This document shows positions 1 through 12,111 of a stretch of DNA of 64,000 nt, piece after piece (the stretch's first letter is position 1; each line of letters opens with the position of its first letter). The translations under genes and the position numbers were made by a program. Under the pieces are notes generated by a model that made no database searches, was not told where the DNA came from, and was given only the letters and a program-made list of their open reading frames with translations. The stretch is from positions 9,052,001 through 9,116,000 of the forward strand of contig NC_092672.1 of the NCBI RefSeq assembly GCF_964355755.1. Reading direction: 5' to 3'. The DNA comes from Antedon mediterranea (Eukaryota > Echinodermata > Crinoidea > Comatulida > Antedonidae).

Positions 1-2259
1 AAAAATAAGTCCATTTAAATTAAAATAAGAATTTGTTATACAAATACTGTTTTAATTAAATTATGTTTAAATGAAATATTTGAATTGTTTTGGCCTCTAG
101 CTAGTATTGACCCTAATTTTAGCCTACTAAAGGCATAGAATAGTTTTTAGTTAGTATAGGCCTACCTAGGCCCTAGTAATATGGTTTATCGCAAATAGTG
201 TGCGCATGACGGGAAGGATTTGGGAGCAAATGCATGACGCGTACATACATGATTGTTGTACTGTCTAGACGTTTGCTCCCAAACTCTTCCCAATCCCATC
301 GGCATCATGGATTTTGCAATGACGTTCCTCTTGAATTCAAGCCAGTTGCGATAAATAAACCTTGTGTTCTTGATTTTTAAATAATTTTAACCCTTGGCCT
401 ACTAGGCCTAAAGCCTACAAGCATAGATGGAGCTATAAAATTATATAAAAAATATAAACTAATTTTATACTTTATATAGCTCCCCATCCATGGACCATGC
501 TACAACAACTAACCCTGCCTGGCTTAGGCTCTAGTCTTAGCTTAAATCTATCCCGAACGACTAGAGAATCTCTCCGCCTAGCCTAGGCCTAGCATAGGTA
601 CCTAGCCTAGCTAGCCTAGGCTACCTGTCCTGCTGGGCCTATTCGGTCCTATTCCTAACTAGCCACAAGCTAGTCTGGCTGGGGCCTAGCCTATCCCGCC
701 TAGCCTACTCCTAGCTAGCCTTCCTAGCTAGGCCTAGCCAGCACATAAACAACAATAGAAACGCGGGCGATGTAGCCTATAATATACTTTTACCTAAAAG
801 CAGAGCCACAATAAATTAGTGTAGTTGTTATACATTTTGTAAACGTGTTTATAGGCAGGCTGTACACCACACACGACACACGAAAAAATAATGTGGAGTC
901 CTGTGGAGACCACGTGTGTGCATTTGCTCATTTTGCTTGCGTCGCCTGTGAAAATCAAAAGACAGCCCTCAACTATTGAGGGCTCTCTTTATACAATTCA
1001 GAAGATTTCTCATAGTTTCAACACACTAATTTTAATTAAAATTTGTTAGCTACAGTAGGCCTACAGGCATATTCCCACAGAACTACTCATTCAGAAGCTC
1101 TATCTAGCGGAAGCTATAGTTCTAGAGGCTGACAGTTTTGGAATATTGTAAACTCGTCCGGGTCATGCTCAAATTACAAACCCCAAGGCACGTCTGGAAG
1201 AAGATAATTCGCCGTCAGATAATCATTGAATTATGATCAAAACAGTCCATAGTAAAGTTTTTGTTTGTAATAGAATACAATTTGTTCACATTTGAATGTT
1301 CTTTATAAATTATATAGCACCTCACTGGCCATTTATCACTTGTTGACATCTATACTTGATGAAGTTACCCCCAGACTTGACCTTAGCAATACAGATAAAC
1401 TATTAACATATTAGATATAATCCACATTGGTGGTATTATTTGCTTTGAATGATTTGAATTAAATAAATTCAAAGTAGGATACTTTTTTCTATTTGTGTGT
1501 GGTTAAGTGAGCTATACACTACTATAATTTAGTTTATGATTGTATTTTTGTTGTACAGTAGGCCACACTATATTTACGTATACAAAATGTTTACTACTGA
1601 TTGTTGCATGCTGGAAGTCGTCGTTAATTGATTGTCATACAGAACATTCGAGGACGGGCTTTTCCGTTTTGTGATTTCTATGGTTCCCGGTTCTCATGTT
1701 ATTAACCTTTTAATCGTTTTTCCGGGATGCGAAATACAGTAAGAAACAAAAACAAAAAAAAATCACTTATAAAAAGACAAAAAAAAAAACCAGTAATTTC
1801 AACCAATTTCCCTTAATTTCTAAATCTCATTTCTTCCATTTTGTCTTTTTATTGTTTTTCTTTGTATTACCAGAAACAGAAGATACAACACTGCTTAAAA
1901 CTAAATTCTTCTAAAATAATAGAGAACCTGCAGTCACATACATTTGGAAATGAATTGAACGTATCTCCAACGTCAACAGGTTAGTAGGCCTACCTTTACG
2001 AATCGCAGAAACCTTGCCTAAGTGTCATATTTGGCGCTGTAATTTTAATTATTTCCATAATAATTATAATACGAAAAGATGAAGATAAAATTTAAATGGA
2101 ATCATAATCTTAGTTAAGTTTCACTTTAAACTAGAGGTGTTCCCATAACTTAACGTAAATTTTGTTTCACTGAAAAGTTGAGTGTCCCCTGAAAAGAGAT
2201 GTTTCAGAAAAGGTAATTTCTAATTTCCATTTATTTTTATATTAAAAATCAAATATGTT
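1..2259. other. Intergenic region upstream of the ALP array, no gene seen
   Basis: No coding exon could be supported here. The part at about 500-740 is unusually rich in CTAG, CCTAGG and GGCCTA words. It also contains a small inverted-repeat element (183-362, listed separately) and a perfect hairpin at about 962-982 (arms AGCCCTCAA and TTGAGGGCT). The last few hundred bases (about 2130-2259) are diverged but alignable with 12590-12700 upstream of ALP-2, so the duplicated 5' region of the ALP genes begins before the well-conserved block. Confidence 0.6.
183..362. mobile_element. Small inverted-repeat element (MITE-like)
   Basis: The ends are inverted copies: GGTTTATCGCAA on the left and TTGCGATAAATAAACC on the right. 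A second inverted pair lies inside, about 212-230 (gggaaggatttgggagcaaa) against about 271-291 (tttgctcccaaactcttccc). There is no coding capacity. This is the structure of a non-autonomous foldback element; no target-site duplication was clear. Confidence 0.55.
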
Positions 2260-2599
2260 AAGATGGTTTATTGACCTGACTACTGTGCACAATTTGTGTA
2301 CATAATTTTTAATGGAAGGAGTGGTATGGTCTACCGCATTCCAGGACTTAGTTAGCACGTACTAAGGTGGAAATAAACGAAGAATATTCTAATTATGTTA
2401 CTTCATGACAGAAATTACTAATCTTCTGTATTATAAGTTTTGTTATTACGAACTTCCTGAAATAAACACGTATTTTTTTATACAGAGCGAAAACACGCCC
2501 TCTTTCATCAACAACTGTTATATAATAGTGTTATTTCTAGTAAACTGTTCATTATTGTTCTATGATATGATAGGACGCAGTGCCAGTGTTGAAATAAAG
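2260..2599 (+). promoter_or_regulatory. ALP-1 proximal 5' region, duplicated in front of ALP-2
   Basis: About 340 bases before the ALP-1 start codon match 12791-13145 before ALP-2 closely, while most introns of the two genes cannot be aligned. Shared parts include ATTGACCTGACTAC, a block reading CCGCATTCCAGGACTTAG, a GCCCTCT/GCCCCCT motif, and TATATAAT at 2519-2526, about 75-80 bases before the ATG. The latter is a plausible TATA box. ALP-3 and ALP-4 keep only short traces such as the CGCCCTCT or CGGCCCTCT word. Promoter function is inferred from conservation. Confidence 0.55.
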
Positions 2600-5500
2600 A
2601 TGTTTCGGTATTTTTATTCAGTTGTTTCATTGTCTCTTTGTTTCGTGTACGTTCAAAGTGAGTATAAATTGAAGTTATTTCTTTTTTAATAAGTTATAAT
2701 TCTAAATATTAACTTAATCATTTGAAGTATAAAACTAATTTAAAATATATGTATTGCGACATACTTAATTAATACTTAATGAAAGTTATGAATACTTCTT
2801 TATACTTACATTTTCCCTCTTACATATTTATATAATATTTGTATTTTTTAATGTATTTTTCAAATATAATAAATTAGCCTATAGTCGCAAATATTGTACC
2901 AGTATGTATACATACCTAATAATATTTCAAGATCGCTTATTGTTGATAACTTTCCCATCTATATTATAACATTACAAAATAACAAATTCTCATTTAAAAG
3001 AGATCCATATTGAATAAATAATGATTATCAATATTTTACATCAATACTATTTCTAAAAACAATGTTGGTAATGTTTGTTTTTTTAGCGGCAAAAATGCAT
3101 AATCTGAGGAGCCATGCACATCGAATGACTGCAGACGGTTGTAAGTAGACCTTTATCTCAATCTTCATAATAAGCTGAAAATAAAGTCTGATCTACACTA
3201 GCAAACTCTTTTTTTTTTTATAAACTCTGTGTTTGCTCACCCAATTCTGCAGCTGCCAAGAGGCTATGATTCGTATCTATGACTGTTGACAATCTACCTC
3301 ACGAGATGCAGAATAATTGTGGAATTCCCTACCAATTTTAAACAGTGTACTACGGTACTCTAAACTTCTCCAAGACCCAGTTGAAGTTTATTTTACCGGT
3401 TTTAATCATAAGTATACATTTACATTGAAACTAGTCAAACTATTGTTACAACTTGATTTTCCACCGTTTGAAGATACTCCTTAAATATACTGGAGGCTGC
3501 CCAACTGAGGATCACAAAAGATTGGTGACACTGAGCCTCATGGCAGCCTTCGGTAACAAAACCGTCTCCAACAACAAACAGTGGGCAACTCTGAGTTTTA
3601 AAAAAATTGTCTGATTACACACATGTTATCTGGTGGTTTGTTTCTCTTCGTTTATTTACAGTTCCAATAAATAAAAATAATGTTTATATCATAGGATATT
3701 TACAATTTTATTTTTATTCTCAGCTGATGAATACTCAAAGTATTGGAATGATTTGGCGGAAGATGAGCTGGAGAAGGCGTTACGTGCGCAAATTCTTAAT
3801 CAAAATGTTTCAAAAAATATGATATTGTTCGTTGGGAGTGGAATGGGCGTATCGACAGTGTCAGCAGGAAGAATTTTTGTAGGGCAACTTGCAGGCAAAA
3901 CGGGTGAAGAATTCCAACTATCATGGGAGACGTTCCCTCATGTAGCATTCAGTAAGGTGAGTTTAATAGGTAGGCCTAATACGATTTGTTGTTCAAATCA
4001 TACACCTTGACATACGTTGTTTGTATCCAGTACAAGATACTGTACTCTTACGTTTATGAGTTGCAACGGGTGTTGCAAGATTGAAAAAAACTAGCTGTAT
4101 CCGACATATACTAGTTTGGAACCAGATGACATTTTTTTGAACAACTTAAATGATACAGTATTCAATAAATTAAATCTTTTGTATTGTATACATTCGCTTC
4201 ATCCTCTCAGTGCTTCAAAAGTGTTCCTTTGGTGGATAAAATTATTTTTACCGAATGTCATCTGACATTATGATTGTTCTCTAATTGTTCTTCCTCATTC
4301 GGTAGTTTACTATAATGTCGTTTACACCAAAAACGTCGTTTACCAACGTTGTTTTAAATTAATTTAATTGTTTTACTGCACAGACTTATAACACGGATGC
4401 ACAAGTAGCTGATTCAGCAGGAACCGCGAGTGCTTTTTTAACCGGCGTAAAAACGAAGGCAGGTGTGGTAGGCCTAGATGATCACGCAGAGCGTGGAAGT
4501 TGTGCATCAACCGAATCAGCAGCAGTGGATTCAATTCTGCATCTAAGTCAAAGAGCAGGTTTGTTTAAGTTTACATACTGAGTGCAAGTACAAGGTGGAT
4601 TTTCTTTTTAAAAGTAAAAGATTTATAAATATTGCATTCTGGTTTGTAGGAATTCAAGGTGTTCAATCAATAATAAATACGTTTTTATCTGTGCATTTGT
4701 AGAAAAGTCGACTGGGATCGTTACAACTACGCGTGTGACTCACGGCACACCGGCTGCTGCATACGCAAAATCTCCAGATCGTAACTGGGAAAATAACAGC
4801 GACATACCGGATGCAGAGGCTGCATTAGGCTGCAAAGATATTGCTCTACAACTTGTGGAAGATGCTACAGGGATTCAGGTGAATATTTTTTTTATCTTTT
4901 GCCGCTATACGAGGGTTGACCATGGTAAATTAGCTGGGTTTGATTTTTTGTTTTAATACATCAGCTGCTGGTGTTTCTTATTAGCTGGACGTTTACTACA
5001 TTAGCGCTCGAGTATTAGTCAACATTAATGGTTGTTAGTAAATTAGCTGGCGTTTTCTAAGCGATTCTAACACGCATGATGAATCTATATTCTTGAAGAT
5101 ACAAATATGACACTAACTTAATGTATTCCATTGTATCATTTAGGTTGTTTTGGGAGGTGGCCGTCGTGAATTAACGCCAAGATCAACACGCGATCCTCAA
5201 AGCAGTGGGCATCATGGATATAGAACAGACAATCGAAATCTCATCGACGAATGGGTAGCACTACGGCCAGAAGAAACTACTCGTTATGTTTATAATAAAG
5301 GCCAATTCGACGATATTGATACGGACAAGATAGATTATTTGCTTGGTAAGACACTAAATAAAACTAAAAAATAAGAATTGATGATTTTGTCAACATTAGT
5401 AACTATTTGCTTGGTAAGAGTATTTAATATGACTTGATAATTTATTTACGACTTACATTAATAATACAATCATATCATGATCAATTAAACATATTTTTTT

Positions 5501-7742
5501 TGCAATTATTAAGAATGTTCGAAAACTGCGCATAGGTCTACATACCCAAAATTATTGTTACCGGTATACAATTACACTAAAAACTGATATCATAAGAACT
5601 CAAAAGTATACGTCTTTAGGAAAAGAATCTGCTAGTTTGAAAGGTGGTGATTGAAATGTAGTTATTATGAAAATAGTATTTTGTAACAGGAATTTTGATG
5701 TTGAAATTTTGATTACAGTAATTTTATCTCCAAGTAGGTCTATCGATCGTTTGACAAAACGTACTATAAAATACAAACATACGTGTATTTTGGAAAATAA
5801 CAAATTGTTTCATTTTACTTATTCGTCTTAAAAAACAAAAATACAAAGGTACAACAATAAGCTGGAAAACCAAAAGTGAACTAAATCATTGGCCTAAACC
5901 TTAGGCCTACATTGGCCTAAACCTTAGGCCTACATTGGCCTAAACCTTAGGCCTACATTGGCCTAAACCTTAGGCCTACATTGGCGTAAACCTTAGGCCT
6001 ACGTTGGCCTAAACCTTAGGCCTACTTTGGCCTAAACCTTAGACCTACATAGTTCCTTTTGTAGTAGAAACAGTGGCGTATAATTCGTAAATAAATGAAA
6101 TGGAACAAGATCGTGATCCTATAATTGTATAATTTTTAAGAGAAATGTGTCGTAAGGGAGATATGTGGCCTTACTTTTGAGTCATATTATTATTTGTGAG
6201 CTACAGTAGGCCTATATAAATATTTCCTTTGCTTTTTATAGGACTATTCGACCGTACACATATGAATTTTGAATCAGAGAGAGACACTTCATACGACGGT
6301 GACCCATCGTTAGAGGAGATGACAGAAAAAGCGATTCAGATATTACAAAAGAATGAAAAGGGATATTTCCTTATGGTTGAAGGTAAACATTATTTGCATA
6401 GAGTAATAATATATCTCAGTTGAAACGTATACAATATAAATTTCTCAAAGGTATACAGAGAAAATACAATTGTTACATCTGATCTTGTTTTATTAATACT
6501 TTACTGATATTAAAAAATTAAAAATATCAAAATTGCTCATGTCAGAGAGAGATTTTTAATTATACTTCTGTAATTTTTTTTTAATTGGCAGCATGGAGTG
6601 ACAGTTATTAGGCCTATTATTCAAATCATTTATTGGTTATATAACTTTACAATTACAATAGTCAAATTAATAAGCCTCAATATTCTTTGAAATGTTAATA
6701 ATTTATAACCTGTTAGTGGCGGTTTCATCGCTGTTGGTTGTCAACTGTAGAAAATAGAATAAAAAATAAATAAAATAATTTAAATATAACATTATTTGGA
6801 TATTTCAGGTGGTCGAATTGATCATGCTCATCACAGAGGAGAGGCGTATAATGCATTGAATGAATTGAATCAATTCCATTTGGCTGTTGCTAAGGCGAAA
6901 GAGATGACAAGTGAAGAGGACACATTGATTATAGTGACGGCAGATCACAGCCACACGTTATCATTTGGCGGTGATTACCCCGACAGAGGACATCCAATTC
7001 TAGGTACGAATCAACCACTTTATTACATCTGCACCATCTAAATGTTTACCTGTTTTTGTCACTTTTCCTCGTTTTTCAGTGGGTCAGAGTTGAATGTCTT
7101 ATGATTTTAAACTATCAATAATGTGTTTTTCCTCATTTAGGTAACAACATTGACGACAACGACGTATCTGATGACTTACCACATACCACATTGGCGTATG
7201 CAAATGGACCAGGTGGCGAGAAAGTATCTGAATCGTACAAAAAGTATGGTCACCGGCCAGATAACACAAGAGTTGATACAGGTAGAACAAATTTATTTAT
7301 AGTTCTTATATTTCTTAAAAGAAATGTAGGCGTATTGAATTAATACTATAATTCTAATGTAAATTGTATGATGATGTAATTGTCTGACGAGTTTTATAAA
7401 GATACTTACATAGCCGGCCTAGGTCCACCACACGACCCTTATGCAAAATGTATGAATCCGCGTGGCCTGGATTTCACTCATTTTGCTGGTACAGTTAGGC
7501 CTATAACCAAACTTTTATTAAATGTGTTTACAGAGGACGAAGAGTATGTGCGAGACGCATTAGTTCCACTCGACGAAGCTACGCATGGTGGTGAAGATGT
7601 TGTAATCTACGCCAGCGGACCAATGGCTCACTTATTCCACGGTGTCCATGAACAAAACTACATCATGCACGTAATGCAATACGCCTCATGTGTTGGTTAT
7701 AATAAAGAACATTGCGAGATCGTTGGCGGTGGAACCAAATGA
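2600..7742 (+). CDS. ALP: Alkaline phosphatase copy 1 (ALP-1), probable secreted pseudoenzyme
   Basis: Exons: 2600-2657, 3087-3140, 3724-3956, 4384-4558, 4703-4878, 5144-5345, 6242-6382, 6809-7003, 7141-7281, 7534-7742; all phases agree and give 527 aa. The start codon opens a hydrophobic signal peptide. The nucleophile motif DSAGTASAF (Ser126), THGTP with the following DRNW arginine, [17 protein letters not shown] and ATHGGEDV are all present. Two things are odd. The metal-ligand Asp of the usual GDGMG motif is Ser76 (VGSGMG, codon 3837-3839); in human placental and E. coli enzymes this Asp holds Zn and Mg. Compared with the other copies, one extra base near 7735 turns ACA-AAT-GAT into ACC-AAA-TGA, so the C-terminal GPI signal is lost although its relic follows in another frame. 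Family membership is certain; loss of activity and of the membrane anchor is inferred. Confidence 0.92.
5888..6048. repeat. 23-bp minisatellite, 7 units, in ALP-1 intron
   Basis: Seven head-to-tail units of attggcctaaaccttaggcc + tac fill exactly 161 bases. The first four are identical; the last three carry one or two changes (ggcgta, acgttgg, agacctac). The unit is built from two copies of the GGCCTA word common throughout this window. It lies in the intron between the fifth-from-last and fourth-from-last coding exons of ALP-1. Confidence 0.95.
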
Positions 7743-10137
7743 TTCGACTCTACATTATCAAACATTTCTGTCTTAGTACTATCATTTAGTGTTTATTAGC
7801 ACCTGACTTAGTATTATATATAGAAAGAATTATACTAAAAAGTGGTCCAGAATTGAGACCGTGGTCCCAAAATTTAATGGAATGGTCCTTGACCACATAT
7901 CTATCTATATTTTCATTTTGGTAAAGATCTTGTAATTACTTTTTGAGTAATGCTGCTAACAGGATTATTCCTCCTTGGCGGAGGTAAATGAAGGGTTATT
8001 GGTGCTTGGTGTTTAAAATTATAATGCTAACAATCATGTGTAGAGCTGAATCTGTAGTCAATAATTATCACACATTCGACGAATTGTTTTTATATTTCCT
8101 GTTTTTTGGCAGGATGGTTTGTTATTGTGTAAGGAAATTATAATTTAGTAAAAGGAAAATTACCAAACTCTCTAATAGTCAATGATCAGTTAATAAAACG
8201 TGAAAAAATTGGTAGGCCAACATAATTATTTTGGTAGGCCTACATAATACTGTTTGATGCCCAGCTTTAAAAAATACGGTTGCTGGTATTCCACCCGAAT
8301 TATATATTACTGCTACCCTCGTCATCTACCCTACTCTGAACTTATTAAATGTAAGTTTCTAGCAAACTTTTCGTATTGGCTGTCTAGCTTTCAAGGCAGT
8401 TACCTCATCCGTATTTTCAAAATGCTTTTGGTTATATTTTGGCCATTTACCTAAAATTAGTATTTTAAAAATACAATTTAATTACAGAGTCACTATTTTT
8501 CTATTTTCTATTTTGATTATAATTTTCCTATCTCCGTAAACAATAACAAACACACTGTACTCAGGGATCACAATCCATCTATAAAAAAAAAGTAAATTTT
8601 TACATATTAATATACTCAACAGTTTTCTTTATATATGCATGACATTAGGCCTACTACAGATATTCTATAACTAAACTCCATTTCATTAACAATATGAACA
8701 TGGTATTTTTTTTCCTACAGTAGCGATATTTTTGTTGTAACTTAAAATGGAATTCAAGTATTTAAAAGACTTTCTTAAGAGCCACTTTCTTTGCAAATTA
8801 TCGTCTTTTAATTGCATATTGTATTCCAAAACCAAGTTAAAATTATCTCAATAAACAATCAAACATTTTAATCAATTAATGAATCAATAATAATTCATTT
8901 CTCAAATAAAAATAAAATACAATAAAATGAGAAAAGGGGTACCAGACTGGAAGCTTAAGCTTTTAAATGTGGGTCCAGGCAACAATATTTAAGTAAGGTA
9001 AAGGTTAATGAATGTTGTCATCTGTAAATGTTATTTCCTATTTTTTATTATACAGTATTAAGTCAATAATTTTACTTTTATGAAAATGTTATATATAGTA
9101 ATATAGTATTTTGAATGTATTTTATTTGTTAATTTCTGAAAAGCGCCTCTTTAAGTTAAAACTAACCTCTTGTAATAAAGTAATGCTGCAATAAATAACA
9201 GCTATATAGCCTACACATTCTCAGAAAATGTAATTTTGTTCGTTGTGTACTCAGTGAACTGTTCTAGTCATCTCTGTCATTGTCTGCTTTGATAAAGTGA
9301 ATGAACTATCAGTTATTATAGCCAGAATGACCAATAACCAATAGAATCAGACATTTCTCAGCGAGGGTTTATTTGAGGAAAAATAGGTTTTAAGTAAAAC
9401 CATAAATTGAATTTGTGTGACAAATTTCATATGGTGTAAGAAACCAACCACAAGCGATGATTATGTCGCTTTCGCTTGCCATTGGTCAACTCTATTGTGT
9501 TACCGTACGTCTCTATCTAGTAGGAACCACATGATTTATGTCATGTCGAAAGAGTAGGCCTACTTGTCCAACTACATTAAGGTCAAATGCTCAAATGGAA
9601 TTCCCGATATATAATTATATACAAATTATGTAAAATATATGCACTTTCTTCAAAACCATGGAAATAGTGCATGCATGGTATAAGTAGTCACACTATGGAT
9701 ATCTAGAGAAAATTCATGTTATACGGTAGTATCAGGGAACGGTGGAACTCTTCTCTGGTAGTTTCATACATTTCTAAAGTATAAAGTATAATAAACCAAA
9801 CTACATAAAAATACACACAAATGGCCAGTGTGTACCTTTAAAAATCATGAACGGAAACTCTTACATAGCTCTGAGATATTCATTTCTGTAATTGTAATTT
9901 TATTAACATTCAATGATTTCATTTATAATTCACTTCAATCATCGGACGATAAATATAAGCCGACGATAGATAAACATGTATAATAGTTTCCTTGCGGAAA
10001 ACCAAAGTAATCGAAGCTATAGCCTAACTATTTAACAATTTATGCTGTCTTTGATATACTATATTTTTAAATCCAATCAAATGACATGATCATGAACAAA
10101 GAACTAAATAAAAAACGCTGTATCGTCACGATATCAT

Positions 10138-10375
10138 TGCTCTTACTACTGATCGTGAGGTCGAGGTTCGAAATCTTGCTGCATTGCTTGTATTCTTAGG
10201 CAAGATACTTTACTTACGTTTGCCTCTCCCCCCCCCCCCCCCCAGGTGTATAAATGGGTACCCGGTTAAGGAAGTATTTTTCCATACGTGTTTGATCCAA
10301 AAAAATGACTGGTAATAATGTTCAGGGGTAATAATGTTCAGCGCTATATAAATCCAGGATATTATTATTATACAG
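10138..10375 (+). mobile_element. tRNA-derived SINE, sense copy
   Basis: Reads GATCGTGAGGTCGAGGTTCGAAAT followed by cttgctgcattgcttgta, ttaggcaagatactttactt, a poly-C run at 10229-10244, aggtgtataaatgggtaccc and a tail ending in repeated ATT. GGTTCGAAATC resembles the B box of a tRNA-type RNA polymerase III promoter. The same sequence occurs in reverse orientation at about 16495-16722, with a better B box (GGTTCGAATCC) and an A-box-like GTGGCGCAGTATGTTG. Two copies, a tRNA-like head and a simple tail make a SINE the best call. The 5' limit is approximate. Confidence 0.7.
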
Positions 10376-11595
10376 TATTTGGTGTGACGCTCGTTTAATT
10401 GAATATGTTACAAAGAGGCCTACTGCAGTCAAAGCAAAACAGTACTAGTAGGAGGATAGTAACTGGTTGTTGTTTGTTGTTTTTTATTTGATTTCCAAAA
10501 ATTATACATAATAAATTTCTTTATAAATAATTAATTTGGTATAAATGTGGATGGTGGTCAAAATAAGTCTAAAACTAGATTTTAAAGCTCAGGTACAGGC
10601 ATGAATTTTAAATATAATATCTGGTTAATTGTACATAAATCAAATATTTGTAACAGAAATCAAGACGAAAAACCATGAATTTCCCTTAATATTGTCAAAT
10701 ACAAAATTTGGCAAAAATCTGCCAAAAAAACCAGGAAGACTTTTTTTCAGTAGTTATAGGTAGTTAATGTAATAACATGTCTGGTGACTCCCTAGAAGGT
10801 GAAAAAAGATGGTGGATATACGGTGGATAATTTTTGCTATTGCATGAATATAACATTCTGAAGTTGAATAAAAATACCAGAAATGTAAAATTTATTTTTC
10901 ATAGCTTTTTAAAATGCCTCTCTATTTTCAAAATTTGTGTACAAAAGAATAGAGATTTTACTGTGTAATTTGAACTATCCCCCCACTGATATGAAAGTGC
11001 TAATTTTCAACAAGCTCCTGTAACACAAATAAAATCCCAAAAATTATGAAACATAGGGGAAACTATAGATCGATAATTATTGGAATGTATGATCAATAGA
11101 AATGTTTTGCCCGCACCTGGCCTTTAATCAGTGGCCACCATTTAAAAAATAGAAAAACATTAGATCTACATTGAAGTTACAGTACAATATTTAATTAGAT
11201 AAATAAATAAAAGGTAGAGTGGTTTATAATCTATCTTCTTCGGTGACTGTACATAATTCAGATGAATTAAAGTTGATTGTTGATTTGTATGGCCTGGAAC
11301 GAGAGTGGGCCTGTCCGTTTAATATTACAGTTCAAATATTGTTTTCAGGATTCGATATTCATTCCAGTTATGCATGTGATCGATGTGTTTTACCAATACA
11401 AATGTGTATTTCAAAACACACCGAAATATTGCTGAAAATGGAACTACTGACTGGCTGAGCAGCAACCTGAAAAATGGAAACATATACACAGTTTATAATG
11501 CCGCAAAATGTAATCTCAATCCAATTTTTATCACCTATAAATGCCTAGTTGTAGTGAAGATCCTGTAGGCCTAATACATGTATAGCGAAGTTGAA

Positions 11596-11732
11596 AGGAG
11601 TCAAGTCAAGTCGCCCCATCGCAAAGTCGCCCCATACAAAGTAGGGTATGTAAGATTTTGCGATAGGGCGACTGTGCCGGGGCGACTTTGTTTTGGGGCG
11701 ACTTTGCAATGATGCGACTTGACTGGATCCCA
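11596..11732. repeat. Foldback hairpin with GTCGCCCC repeats
   Basis: AAGTCAAGTCGCCCCATCGCAAAGTCGCCCCAT on the left is answered by GGGGCGACTTTG..., GATGCGACTTGACT on the right, so the stretch can fold into a long imperfect stem. It has no reading frame. It may be a small foldback element or the fused ends of one. Confidence 0.6.
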
Positions 11733-12111
11733 GTTGGGATATAGCCTAACAAATAAAATGTAGTATTTAGAAGATTTGACAAGAAATGAAATACTGTAAT
11801 AAAAACATATACATTAGGCTTAATTTAAACACGTAAATAAAATTAGAAATTGAGAAAAGTATTCATTAATTAAATTTCGTGTTGTTGGATAGTAAAATAT
11901 TAATTATTCTAAAATGTCTAATAGGCCTATACTCAAAATTAAGCTGGTGTCCAAGGCTTCGTGTAAATTTATTTATTTAACAAATATTTATCAAGGATTA
12001 CACAATCAGGTGAAAGAAAAACAAGTTTTACATTGTGGTCCAGTCCTAAATATAAAATAAATCGGGGAGGTGGGGGGAATAGTTTTGTACATTTATTTGT
12101 ATTAGACATTT

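Larger units (their letters stand above)
7743..12111. other. ALP-1 3' flank and ALP-1/ALP-2 spacer
   Basis: The first 350 bases are probably the ALP-1 3' UTR: an aggTAAATGAAGGgt block and the text CATGTGTAGAGCTGAATCTGTA recur after ALP-2, with a related block after ALP-4. No convincing exon is present farther on. A 79-residue reading frame at 11219-11458 has no recognisable domain. Contains a SINE with a poly-C tract, a partial MITE-like sequence (about 9950-10140) related to the 61.3-kb element, a fragment related to the Harbinger-like MITE (about 9440-9540) and a 136-bp hairpin (11596-11732). Confidence 0.55.

Noticed and set aside
2405-2689. 94-codon frame overlapping ALP-1 exon 1
   Set aside because: Its last part is ALP-1 exon 1 in the same frame (from the Met at 2600); the part before this is upstream non-coding DNA. 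The conserved ALP-2 copy does not keep the longer frame.
10229-10244. Poly-C run as a functional G-quadruplex
   Set aside because: It is inside a SINE copy, and the other copy lacks it; it is more likely slippage. A similar run at 23322-23340 is in an ALP-3 intron without conservation.
11219-11458. 79-codon frame in the ALP-1/ALP-2 spacer
   Set aside because: No domain, no partner exon and no signal of conservation between the ALP spacers.
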